Origin: Flavicella sp042091695
Lineage (GTDB): Bacteria; Bacteroidota; Bacteroidia; Flavobacteriales; Flavobacteriaceae
Length of the DNA: 64,000 nucleotides
NCBI GenBank assembly: GCA_042091695.1
Contig: JBELHA010000003.1
Coordinates: 17,047-81,046 of the forward strand
Direction: 5' to 3'
Position numbers and translations under genes: made by a program. The notes below the pieces were generated by a model that was not told the origin of the DNA, did no database searches, and worked only from the letters and a program-made list of their open reading frames with translations. Positions 9,335 to 18,700 of this stretch are shown in pieces; positions within the stretch are counted from its first letter, which is position 1; each line of letters opens with the position of its first letter.

Positions 9335-9485
9335 TTTGTTGCAATCCATCATTAAACTCCTTGAAATACAAAAAAACTGTACTCTTTAAACTTAGAGGTA
9401 TAAATTGATCAGATAATAACTGTTTAGAAGTAAAAAAAAGAAGAAACTCACTATATTTATACTTACATACAAACTAAATTCAAAC

Positions 9486-9866
9486 ATGAAAAAAATAATT
9501 CAAACTAAAAATGCCCCTGCGCCATTAGGCCCATACAATCAAGCAATATTGAGTAATGACACTTTATACATCTCCGGACAGATAGCTATCAACCCAGCAA
9601 CGAACACATTGGGTCTAGGAACCATAGAAGAAGAAACTACACTCGTGATGAAAAACCTAAAAGCCGTTTTAGAGGCAGCAGACATGACGTTTGAAAATGT
9701 AGTAAAGTCTTCTATATTTATCTCAGATATGAATAATTTTTCAAGAATCAACGAAATTTACGGAAGCTATTTTAATGAGGTGACTGCACCTGCTAGAGAA
9801 ACTGTAGAAGTTTCAACACTTCCAAAAAAAGTCAATGTAGAAATCTCAATGATTGCACAACGCTAA
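9486..9866 (+). CDS. ridA: RidA family enamine/imine deaminase
   Basis: 126 residues, the usual RidA length. Typical features are APAPLGPYNQAI at the N-terminus, YISGQIAINP, and the C-terminal PARETVEVSTLPKKVNVEIS, in which the conserved arginine of PAR(E/A) binds the carboxylate of the substrate. RidA trimers hydrolyse reactive 2-aminoacrylate and related imines formed by PLP enzymes, in the cytoplasm. The neighbour serB supplies serine, a main source of 2-aminoacrylate through serine dehydratase, but a strong terminator separates the two. The stop overlaps the ATG of the following gene by 14 bp. Confidence 0.94.
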   Translation: MKKIIQTKNAPAPLGPYNQAILSNDTLYISGQIAINPATNTLGLGTIEEETTLVMKNLKAVLEAADMTFENVVKSSIFISDMNNFSRINEIYGSYFNEVTAPARETVEVSTLPKKVNVEISMIAQR

Positions 9867-12093
9867 AGAATTTACATTGCGAAAAAAAATAATAAAATTT
9901 CTTCTAGAATTGGCACTGCTAATTGCAGTGCTTATTTCCCTGTTTATTGGTATTGTGTATATTGGTGGGTTCGGACCTATTCCGAGTACCCGAAAACTCA
10001 CTCAGATGAAACAAGCACAAGCTTCTGTAGTTTATAGTGAGGACCAACAAATATTGGGTCGTTATTTTCAGAAAAACAGAACTCAGGTTCGTTTTAAAGA
10101 CATTCCAAAACATCTTATAGAAGCTTTAGTAGCGACAGAAGACTCGCGTTTTTACAAACATGATGGTATTGATAAAATCGCGCTTGCGAGAGTGTTGGTG
10201 AAAACTATTATCATGGGAAATCGTTCTGCAGGTGGCGGAAGTACTTTGTCTCAACAATTGGCAAAAAACTTATTTCAAAGAAAAGATTTTGCATTTCTCT
10301 CCATGCCCGTCAATAAAACCAAAGAAGCGATACTCGCACATCGACTCGAAAGTTATTATAGCAAAGAAGAAATATTGACTTTATACCTAAACACAGTTCC
10401 TTTTGGAGAAAGCGTGTATGGCATTGAGGCTGCAGCACAACGCTATTTTTCAAAAAGAACAAAAGATTTGGAATTACACCAGGCTGCCGTTCTCGTAGGA
10501 AATCTAAAGGCCAACACTTACTACAATCCTAGACTGCATCCAGACCATGCTAAAAAAAGGAGGAATGTGGTATTGAAACAAATGCTCAAAGCCGGATACA
10601 TCAATGAAGCTTCCTACCAAAAAAACAGTAAAAAACCATTAGACACCCACTACAAAAACTTACTAAAGAAAAATCCAAATGGTTATTTTTTAAAAGAGGT
10701 TAAAAAGGAAGCGGACAGTATCTTGAGTACGCTCAGAAAAGACAATGGAGAACCTTGGGATATACTCTATGATGGTCTTGTCATCGAGACCACGCTCAAT
10801 GCCGAACTACAGAACACAGCATTGAGAGCGCGACAGCAGCAACTAGAAAAGCTACAAAAGGCTATGGACAAATACTGGAATATATTGGCTCGCAAGAAAA
10901 GTAGTAAGAAATTAATTGCAAACAAACTCGCAAAAACCAGTGTACAAAACCCAAAAAAAAAGACAGTACGTAGGGTATTTGATTGGAAAGGTGAAGCAGC
11001 AAAAATGAACCACAAAGATTCCATCGTACATTACCTAAAAATGGTTCAAGCTGCAGTATATGGAATAGCACTCGAGCATGGAGGGGTACAAGTCTATATT
11101 GGAGGAAACAGTTATGAATACCTGCCTTATGACCTGGTCAAAAGTCAACGACAAGCAGCATCTGCATTCAAACCCTTTGTATTTGCAGCAGCGTTGGAAG
11201 ATGGACAAAAACCTTGTAAATGGATCAACAACGAAGTCAAAACCTACAAGGAATACCAAGATTGGAAGCCTGAAAACTACGACCATTCTGATGGAGGCTA
11301 TTATTCTATGGGAGGTGCCTTGGCAAAGAGTATGAATATTCCTACCATAGAGACCTATCTTAAATTAGGTAGTAGTAAAGTTCAAGAAACCTGTTTGAAT
11401 TTGGGTTTATACAAGCCTTTAAAGGATGTGCCTGCAACTGCATTAGGAACTACGAATTATTCTTTACAACAATTGGTACATGCCTATACTGCCTTTGCTA
11501 CCGGAACACACTTGGTAAAACCACATTTTGTAAGCAGTATCAAAAATGCAAAAGGAAAGGTTTTATACAAGTTTAAAAAGAGCAAACAGGTCGCAATTGC
11601 ATCAGTGAGCACTAACACATTAGAAACCCTTCAATATTTACTCAGAGGAGTGGTAGAAAAAGGAACTGCTAAAAGACTAAAAACTACTTACAAAGCAAAT
11701 GGGGCTTGGGCAGGAAAGACAGGAACAGCACAGAACTATAGTGATTCATGGTTTATTGGCTTTAACTCAAAGTTCATCATGGGAAGTTGGGTTGGATGCT
11801 CTTATCCGAGTATCAATTTACCCAAATCTATCGGCGGGGGTTCAGTAGCAGCGATGCCCATCGTTGGAAAAGTAATTGGCAAAAAACACATTTCAAATAG
11901 CATCAATGGCAATTTATCTGCAGGGTTTCCAGCTGTTTCTTCTGCTATAAAAAAAGCCTGTGACTGTGAATTTTACAGGGATGAAAACAGCATTGAAAAA
12001 ATATTTGACCTTTTTGACGCAAAGGAAGAAAAGAAGGAAACAAAAGAAAAAAGAAGTTTTTTCTCTCGCTTGTTTGGCAAAAAGAAAAAATAA
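9853..12093 (+). CDS. Class A penicillin-binding protein (GT51 plus transpeptidase)
   Basis: 746 residues from ATG 9853, which overlaps ridA by 14 bp; a TTG at 9877 is the other possible start. One transmembrane helix (about 14-38) anchors it. The GT51 domain shows ALVATEDSRFYKHDGID with catalytic Glu96 and GGGSTLSQQLAKNLF. The transpeptidase domain shows nucleophile motif SAFK (Ser437), SMN, and KTGTA (622-626). It polymerises and crosslinks peptidoglycan. A basic, helical stretch (about 335-385) between the domains carries many lysines. The tail is highly charged and ends KKKK. It converges with mgsA, leaving 3 bp between stops. Confidence 0.94.
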   Translation: MHNAKEFTLRKKIIKFLLELALLIAVLISLFIGIVYIGGFGPIPSTRKLTQMKQAQASVVYSEDQQILGRYFQKNRTQVRFKDIPKHLIEALVATEDSRFYKHDGIDKIALARVLVKTIIMGNRSAGGGSTLSQQLAKNLFQRKDFAFLSMPVNKTKEAILAHRLESYYSKEEILTLYLNTVPFGESVYGIEAAAQRYFSKRTKDLELHQAAVLVGNLKANTYYNPRLHPDHAKKRRNVVLKQMLKAGYINEASYQKNSKKPLDTHYKNLLKKNPNGYFLKEVKKEADSILSTLRKDNGEPWDILYDGLVIETTLNAELQNTALRARQQQLEKLQKAMDKYWNILARKKSSKKLIANKLAKTSVQNPKKKTVRRVFDWKGEAAKMNHKDSIVHYLKMVQAAVYGIALEHGGVQVYIGGNSYEYLPYDLVKSQRQAASAFKPFVFAAALEDGQKPCKWINNEVKTYKEYQDWKPENYDHSDGGYYSMGGALAKSMNIPTIETYLKLGSSKVQETCLNLGLYKPLKDVPATALGTTNYSLQQLVHAYTAFATGTHLVKPHFVSSIKNAKGKVLYKFKKSKQVAIASVSTNTLETLQYLLRGVVEKGTAKRLKTTYKANGAWAGKTGTAQNYSDSWFIGFNSKFIMGSWVGCSYPSINLPKSIGGGSVAAMPIVGKVIGKKHISNSINGNLSAGFPAVSSAIKKACDCEFYRDENSIEKIFDLFDAKEEKKETKEKRSFFSRLFGKKKK

Positions 12094-12096
12094 AAA

Positions 12097-12477
12097 CTAT
12101 TTGTTACCCCCTATTTGTAGTGATTTTATCAATAGTGAAGCCGTTGCGGGATTGGTTGCCAAAGGAACATTGTGAACATCACACAGACGCATCAGCATCA
12201 AGATATCTGGTTCGTGTGGATGTTTGTCTAGTGGATCTCTAAAAAAGAGTACCATCGCTACTTTTCCCTCCGCGACACGTGCTGCGATTTGTGCATCTCC
12301 TCCCAATGGCCCTGAAAGGTATTTACTTACTTTTAAGCCAGATTTTTCAGCATGAACTCCTGTGGTACCGGTAGATATAAGTTCCACATCGTAGGACTTT
12401 ATCAAGTGCTTATTTTCCATTAAAAACTGTACCATATCGGCTTTTTTTCCGTCGTGTGAAATGATAGCTATTTCCAT
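12097..12477 (-). CDS. mgsA: Methylglyoxal synthase
   Basis: 126 residues, close to the short form of the family. Diagnostic motifs are IAIISHDGKK at the N-terminus, STGTTG, LSGPLGGDAQIAA (phosphate binding and catalytic Asp), FFRDPLDKHPHEPD and NVPLATNPATA. It converts dihydroxyacetone phosphate to methylglyoxal plus phosphate, an escape route when triose phosphates pile up and phosphate is scarce. It lies just downstream of gapA, separated by a strong terminator, so expression probably depends on read-through or on its own weak promoter. Stop is 3 bp from the convergent PBP gene. Confidence 0.95.
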   Translation of the reverse strand: MEIAIISHDGKKADMVQFLMENKHLIKSYDVELISTGTTGVHAEKSGLKVSKYLSGPLGGDAQIAARVAEGKVAMVLFFRDPLDKHPHEPDILMLMRLCDVHNVPLATNPATASLLIKSLQIGGNK

Positions 12478-12500
12478 ACTGTGTAATCTATTTGTGAATT

Positions 12501-12540
12501 AAAAAACAATCCCGTTTTGATAACTCAAAACGGGATTGTT
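12501..12540 (-). terminator. Strong terminator between gapA and mgsA
   Basis: A perfect 15-bp stem (12526-12540 with 12505-12519), 6-nt loop, followed on the minus strand by a T tract from the A-run at 12501-12506. It ends the pfkA-gapA transcript just before mgsA. Confidence 0.9.
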
Positions 12541-12560
12541 TGTACTTTAAAATATAGTGC

Positions 12561-13556
12561 TTATAAAGAAGCTGAATATTCGATCAAGTCTACAATCTTA
12601 GTTGAGTAACCAATTTCATTGTCATACCAAGATACAACTTTTACAAAGTTATCCGACAAAGCGATACCAGCATTGGCATCAAAGATTGAAGTACGTGTAT
12701 CTCCGATAAAATCTTGAGAAACTACTAAATCTTCAGTGTATCCAAGAACACCAGCCATTTCGTTTTCAGAAGCGTTTTTCATTGCCTTCTTGATATCGTC
12801 ATATGAAGTCCCTTTCTTTAACTTTACAGTTAAATCAACCACAGATACATCCATAGTAGGAATACGGAAAGCCATCCCTGTCAATTTGCCATTCAAAGCA
12901 GGAATTACTTTTCCAACTGCTTTGGCAGCACCAGTAGAAGATGGTATGATATTGTGGATCGCAGAACGTCCACCTCTCCAATCTTTCATAGAAGGACCGT
13001 CTACAGTTTTTTGAGTAGCAGTAGCAGCGTGTACAGTAGTCATCAAACCTTCTTCAATTCCGAAGTTGTCATCCAATACTTTTACGATAGGTGCCAAACA
13101 GTTAGTTGTACATGAAGCATTAGAGAATATAGTATCTGTAGCTTTTAATTCATGATTGTTTACTCCCATTACAAACATAGGTGCATCTGGTGATGGCGCA
13201 GAGATTGCAACTTTTTTAGCACCACCTTCGATATGTTTAGCAGCAGCTTCTTTTGCAGTAAAGAATCCTGTAGATTCGATTACATATTCAGCATCTACTT
13301 CGTCCCATTTCAAATCAGCAGGATTGCGTTCAGCAGTAATTCTAATTACATTTCCGTTTACAACCAACTTTCCATCTACAACCTCAACAGTTCCTTTAAA
13401 TGGTCCATGTACAGAATCATACTTAAGCATGTATGCTAAATAATCCACATCCAACAAATCGTTGATTCCAACAACTTGAACATTTTCACGAGCTACAGCA
13501 GATCTAAAAGCAAATCTTCCAATTCTACCGAATCCATTAATACCAATTTTAATCAT
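12561..13556 (-). CDS. gapA: Glyceraldehyde-3-phosphate dehydrogenase (NAD type)
   Basis: 331 residues, full length. GINGFGRIGR opens the Rossmann fold, and GINDLLDVDYLAYMLKYDS carries the aspartate typical of NAD-preferring enzymes. The catalytic cysteine is in SNASCTTNCLAP, and SWYDNEIGYS is near the C-terminus. It oxidises glyceraldehyde 3-phosphate to 1,3-bisphosphoglycerate in glycolysis. It sits 34 bp downstream of pfkA and is surely cotranscribed with it, so the two would share the LacI-type operator upstream of pfkA. Confidence 0.97.
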   Translation of the reverse strand: MIKIGINGFGRIGRFAFRSAVARENVQVVGINDLLDVDYLAYMLKYDSVHGPFKGTVEVVDGKLVVNGNVIRITAERNPADLKWDEVDAEYVIESTGFFTAKEAAAKHIEGGAKKVAISAPSPDAPMFVMGVNNHELKATDTIFSNASCTTNCLAPIVKVLDDNFGIEEGLMTTVHAATATQKTVDGPSMKDWRGGRSAIHNIIPSSTGAAKAVGKVIPALNGKLTGMAFRIPTMDVSVVDLTVKLKKGTSYDDIKKAMKNASENEMAGVLGYTEDLVVSQDFIGDTRTSIFDANAGIALSDNFVKVVSWYDNEIGYSTKIVDLIEYSASL

Positions 13557-13590
13557 CTTATTTATTTATTTAATTTCTATTCAAACTTAT

Positions 13591-14577
13591 TTATACAGTA
13601 ACGATTTCAGAAACTCTCAAGAGTTCATCGTCAATTTTGTGGTGTTCTTTCACCGCTTTTTCTAAAGGTGTATACTTGATTTCGTTGTTTACAAATCCTA
13701 CCATCAATGTAGAAGAACCTGAGAGTAAAAGTTCTGTAGCACTCACTCCGAATCTACTCGCTAGCACACGGTCAAAACAACTTGGAGCACCTCCCCTTTG
13801 CATGTGTCCTAGTACTGAAACACGAATATCATATTCTGGTAGGTTTTCTTCAACATACTCTGCCAATTCAAAAATGTTTTTTCCGATTTTCTCCCCTTCA
13901 GCTACAACGACAATACTAGATTTTTTTCCTGATTGTTTACTTTTTACTAAAGATTCTAACATTTTTTCCAATCCAATGTTCTCTTCTGGAATAAGGATTT
14001 CCTCTGCTCCAGCACCTATACCTGCGTTCAACGCTATAAAACCTGCATCTCTTCCCATTACCTCTACAAAGAACAAACGGTTGTGTGAGGAAGCAGTATC
14101 TCTGATCTTGTCAATCGCTTCAACTACAGTATTTAAAGCAGTGTCATATCCTAGGGTATATTGAGTACCAAAAATATCATTGTCTATCGTACAAGGAATA
14201 CCAATAATTGGAAAGTTAAATTCTTGATTGAACACCATACCTCCTGTAAAAGTACCGTCTCCTCCAATAACGATCACACCCTCTATACCTTCTTTTTTAA
14301 GGTTTTCGTATGCTTTAGCTCTTCCCTCTTTGGTTCTAAACTCTTTGGACCTTGCAGATTGAAGCATTGTACCACCTTTGTTAATAATATTATTAACAGA
14401 TCTTGGGCCCATTTTGACAAAATTACCTTCAATCATTCCCTGATACCCTTGGTAAATACCAACACATTTTACTTTGTAATATGCGCAGGTTCTAACAACA
14501 GCTCTGATGGCAGCATTCATTCCTGGAGAATCTCCCCCGGAAGTCATTACAGCTATTTTTGATAATTGTATATTCAT
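13591..14577 (-). CDS. pfkA: 6-phosphofructokinase
   Basis: 328 residues. Motifs are TSGGDSPGMNAAIRAVVR, VIGGDGTFTGG, PCTIDNDIFGTQYTLGYDTAL, HNRLFFVEVMGRDAG and LGHMQRGG. It phosphorylates fructose 6-phosphate, committing it to glycolysis. The GGDG motif (rather than GGDD) suggests ATP and not pyrophosphate as donor. The residue equivalent to Gly124 of the E. coli enzyme is a cysteine (PCTIDND), neither the Gly of classic ATP enzymes nor the Lys of PPi enzymes. First gene of a pfkA-gapA operon, with a LacI-type palindrome 66-79 bp upstream of the start. Confidence 0.96.
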   Translation of the reverse strand: MNIQLSKIAVMTSGGDSPGMNAAIRAVVRTCAYYKVKCVGIYQGYQGMIEGNFVKMGPRSVNNIINKGGTMLQSARSKEFRTKEGRAKAYENLKKEGIEGVIVIGGDGTFTGGMVFNQEFNFPIIGIPCTIDNDIFGTQYTLGYDTALNTVVEAIDKIRDTASSHNRLFFVEVMGRDAGFIALNAGIGAGAEEILIPEENIGLEKMLESLVKSKQSGKKSSIVVVAEGEKIGKNIFELAEYVEENLPEYDIRVSVLGHMQRGGAPSCFDRVLASRFGVSATELLLSGSSTLMVGFVNNEIKYTPLEKAVKEHHKIDDELLRVSEIVTV

Positions 14578-14642
14578 ATTTTTTTATAATGTATAAAATT
14601 ACTGCTTTTTAACCTGTGTACGGTATTTAGGATACTTATGTA

Positions 14643-14656
14643 CGAAAACGTTTTCG
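14643..14656. promoter_or_regulatory. LacI-family-type operator upstream of pfkA-gapA
   Basis: CGAAAACGTTTTCG is a perfect 14-bp palindrome with the central CG step typical of LacI/GalR-family operators (compare the CcpA cre core). It lies 66-79 bp upstream of the pfkA start in a gap with no gene. No LacI-type regulator is encoded in the window, so the regulator acts in trans. Confidence 0.6.
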
Positions 14657-14771
14657 ATTTTTCTAAATAAAAAAACATAAAAAAAAGTGATAAAACACTG
14701 GTTTTTTGACTACTAAAAATACAAAAAATTATTGATATCATTATTATTCAAACAAACGCAACATGCTACAC

Positions 14772-14816
14772 AAAAAAAAACTGCTTTCAAATCATTGGAT
14801 TTGAAAGCAGTTTTTT
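14772..14816 (-). terminator. Terminator of the nucleotidyltransferase transcript
   Basis: A perfect stem of about 19 bp (14775-14793 with 14798-14816), loop ATTG, A-rich on one side and T-rich on the other. On the minus strand it ends in a T tract 22 bp after the 14838 stop codon. The gap on its left, up to pfkA, holds the pfkA control region. Confidence 0.88.
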
Positions 14817-14837
14817 ATAAAAATGAGGATGTATTCG

Positions 14838-15746
14838 TTACACCCAAAGATTTTGAGGGTAAATTTTATTTTCTTTAAGGTCTTTGATTGCCGCAACAAC
14901 AACAGGTCTATCTTCTGCATAGGTAACTCCCATCCACTTGGCATCTGATGTCAGTACAGTAACACTTCCTTTGTTAGCTTCAATAATATTGTTTACAACT
15001 GTTGGAATAAAAAATTCACTTTTCAACTCTGTAGATCTCGCGGCTAAAAAAGTAGTAAAATCTTCTTCTAAGGCTTCTAAGTATCTAGGAGTGAATCCCC
15101 AAAAATTCATTGATACGATCGTGTCTTCTGACATTTTTTCAAAAGTACCTTCGTCAGATTTTCTTTGGATAGCTCCGTCGATTCGTTCGATATGAGTTCT
15201 TTCAATTATATTCGTCAATAGATTTTCTTCATTCACGAAACATTCCCCTCGGGAAACGAAACCATTGTCTGATATTGTATTTTTTAGGTTGTATCCTACC
15301 ATACACATGTCAAAACTATTCGTATCCAACGTATCTAATTGCTTGTGAATTGTTTGAAAAGCACCTTTGCTGTAAAAATCATCTCCATTGATTACGATAA
15401 AGTTACCATCAATTTCATCTTTGACCATCAAAGTAGCATGTCCAGTTCCCCATGGCTTCACACGATCAGCACTTACTTCATATCCTGCTGGAATATTTTC
15501 TACTTCTTGACATACATAAGCCGTCTCTATTTTTCCTGCCAGTTTTTCATTGAAAATATCTTGAAATTCTTGTTTGAATGACTCGCGAACAATAAATACA
15601 ACTTTTTTAAAGCCTGCCTCAATAGCATCGTACAATGAGAAATCGATAATTGTTTCTCCTTCCTCTGTCATTTTATCTAACTGCTTTAATCCTCCATATC
15701 TACTTCCCATTCCTGCAGCAAGTATTACTAATGTATGTTTTTTCAT
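14838..15746 (-). CDS. Sugar-phosphate nucleotidyltransferase family protein
   Basis: 302 residues with the NTP-transferase signature LAAGMGSRYGGLKQLD at residues 9-24 (nucleotide-binding G-x-G-x-R), then KPWGTGHA and FIVINGDDFYSKGAF, which supplies the metal-binding aspartate. Such enzymes couple a sugar 1-phosphate with an NTP to make a nucleotide sugar in the cytoplasm. The C-terminal part (from about 220) shows no left-handed beta-helix, so it is not GlmU-like. Which sugar is used cannot be told. It follows the tamB-like gene by 45 bp and may be its last cotranscribed partner. Confidence 0.85.
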   Translation of the reverse strand: MKKHTLVILAAGMGSRYGGLKQLDKMTEEGETIIDFSLYDAIEAGFKKVVFIVRESFKQEFQDIFNEKLAGKIETAYVCQEVENIPAGYEVSADRVKPWGTGHATLMVKDEIDGNFIVINGDDFYSKGAFQTIHKQLDTLDTNSFDMCMVGYNLKNTISDNGFVSRGECFVNEENLLTNIIERTHIERIDGAIQRKSDEGTFEKMSEDTIVSMNFWGFTPRYLEALEEDFTTFLAARSTELKSEFFIPTVVNNIIEANKGSVTVLTSDAKWMGVTYAEDRPVVVAAIKDLKENKIYPQNLWV

Positions 15747-15791
15747 TTTTTATTTTTTTATTTTAATGAATGCGCAATTTATCAAAAAAAA

Positions 15792-18700
15792 TTAAAGTAT
15801 CGAAGGAACTACTAAAATCAAATCGTTCTCAAATTCTTCTTCTTTAAACTCACTTAATTTTTTTCTTTTTTTTCTTTTGAAGCCGAGTTTAGAAAACATT
15901 TCTTTTAGATTTTCAAAATCAATTTGATATTCTAATCCAACACCTTGGGTATAGCCCTCTTCTTCCTCGGAGTACTGAATCTCATTTTGCCTACTAAATA
16001 CGGTGTATCTAAGGTTTCCTTGGTCATCTACTAAAAATTCAACTTTTACTTCACCTATAATACTCGCCTGCGTTTTATCCCCAACAGGAACCCCAAGATT
16101 CCCATCTATTAGGATTCGGTCATTGATTTGGGTTTTCATAGAAATATCAACTTGATCGTCAATATTTAATGTTTCTACATCATTTTTTTCGCCGGATGTA
16201 TAGCCTAAATCGATACGAATTCTATCGTCATCTTCATTAAAGATATCTGAAATAGCACTGGATATAATCTCTGAGGTTGTTCCAGTGATTGCTGCATTTC
16301 CATTTGAAGCAAGGTTGTCCTCATTGAAAAAACTCTTCGCAATTAAGAGTGAGAAGAATTGTCGTAAAGTAGTATTTTCATCATTTTCATTCAAAACAAA
16401 GGCCAACTCGTTTGCCACTGTTGAACTAGAGTTTGGAATTTCAATACTAAAACTCTCAGAGGAATTGAAGAGTGTACCGTCTATATCCGTAATCAAATCC
16501 ACCCCAATTTTTCGATTTGTATTCAAATCATTCAATAATATTTTGGGATTTGCTTTCACACTGTGAACTGCCTGTACATCTAGATTTGCATTCATAGGAT
16601 CTCCATCCCAGGAAATCATACCCCCTTTTTTTACGACAAAAGGCTTGTTGATAATTCCTCCATATATAAAATTGTAAATACCTTTTTCAATCCTATAATC
16701 ACCATACATATTGAATTTACCTTTTGTATCAATCTCTATCAAAAGGTTTGAAGTACCTCTTCCTTTTAAAGAACTTCCTGAAGTTCTATCAATCACAACT
16801 TCTGCCACTGCATCTGTGGTAACATCCAAGTCAAAATTTAAAGAAACTCCTTGAATTTTCTCAATTAGCAGCTCCTTATCAAATAGATTTTTTTGAGAGT
16901 TTTCTTTAGCAACACTTTTAAAATGTACTAGTTTTGAATTTGAAACAGCTTTAATATCACTTAAAGGAATGACGAATTTAGTACCAGACAAAGTTGTTGC
17001 TTTCACATTAATTGTCAAATCATTAGTTGGACCTACAAAGTTAGCTTTTCCTTTTATGAATCCTTTTCCATAATAGGGTACATTTTCTCCATCTTCTGTA
17101 TCCAAAACAAGCAATCTCTCAGAAGATAGGTCAAGGTCCATCTCCCAGTCTTTAAATGCATTGTGTCTTATAAAACCACTCAATTCCCCTTTCGTATCAT
17201 AGGCAACATCTTTCAAGTGTACCTCCTCAAAAATAAAGGATTGTCCTTTCAGTTTTACGTTAGTGCTATTGTCTAATGAATAGTCTATGTTTAAATAAGG
17301 GAATTTAAAACCCGAATTCGTCAGTTCTAAATTTCCATCCATATAAGGATTGGCAATCGGTCCAGAAAGGGTAAAATCACCATCTGCTAAACCTCTGATT
17401 TTTGAGAGTGTATTTTTACCTAGAGGACTAAAAGCATTCAACTGAAAGGCTTTAAGTGCAACTTTTAAATCTAACGTAGGCTTTGTAAGATTTAAATTTA
17501 CATATCCTGTAGCGTCTAAACTTTTTAGAGCATCGTTTATCAGACGTAGATCAACGCTGTATTTTTGGTATGAATCCTCGGCTAAAACTTGCATTTCAAC
17601 ATCTCCTTGCAAGGCATTATTTATGGATAAATCTGAAATTGAAAGATGTCCCAAAGGATTGTATACTCCTTTTTCTTGGAAAAAATGCAAATTCCCATTG
17701 AGCTCACCTCCTAATGATAAGCTGTCTATTTTCGGCAAGACTTCGGCTAGATTTACTTTTTTAAAATTCAATTTCAAGTCTTTATAGCTCGTATCTTTTA
17801 ATGCTCCTGTAAATGCTATTTGCTGTTCGCCACTGTTAAATTTAAAAGCATCAAATTCGAATTTATTTTGTTGAAGATCGAATACTAATTTATTCTTCTT
17901 ATCGTCATCAGGATTTAGAAACCAAGGGGTGTCTTTGAGAAGGATTTTTGATTTTTGAATTCCAATTACAGATTTATTTGAGGCGTCTATGGTATAATAA
18001 AAAGACAAACCAAATCTTTCGGTTTTTTGAGTACCTCCTGTAAAGTCAGATCTAAAAAATAATGTGTCGTTGAGTGTCTTGTTATAGATGTTTATATCGT
18101 TTAAGACATAATTAGGCATGTTTATTTTTTTGATTTTAAAATTTGTATTCAAAGCTGGATTTTTGTTGTCTATCTGCAAGTGAACACTATCTATCAATGT
18201 TTTTTTGAACCGAACCTGTTCCGTTTTAAACAACATTTTTACCTCGTTATTTTCTTCAATTACCTTTCCCTTTAGGAAGGCACTGGAGGACAAGTGTAAC
18301 TTTGGAAACACTACATCCACAATAGGGTTGTATATTTCGAAATCAAAATCAAAATATTGTTTTTCAGTAACAGGGTATTCTTGGTAGTTTGTCAACATAC
18401 TACCCATAGCATTTTGAATCAATTCGTCAATTTCTGTCAATCTAAATCTACCTTGAATTCTACCCTTTATCAAATCGTTAGATACTACATCAATAATCTT
18501 GACCCCGTTTTCATCTTTTGAACTCAACGAAAAGGAGTCAAAGCGATAGGTGTCAAAAGAGTCTTTATAAGCGAATTCTTTAAAACTTGCTTGTCCTTTG
18601 ATATCATCGATTGTGTTTCCGGAGAGGTCAATATCTAAAATTCCCTTGAGCGTTGCAATAGAATCTCGTTTAAGTAAATTCAAAGCGTACAAATCTGCAT

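Noticed and set aside
9207..9485. A riboswitch or small RNA before ridA
   Set aside because: The gap holds a terminator and promoter-like boxes only; no known aptamer pattern was seen.
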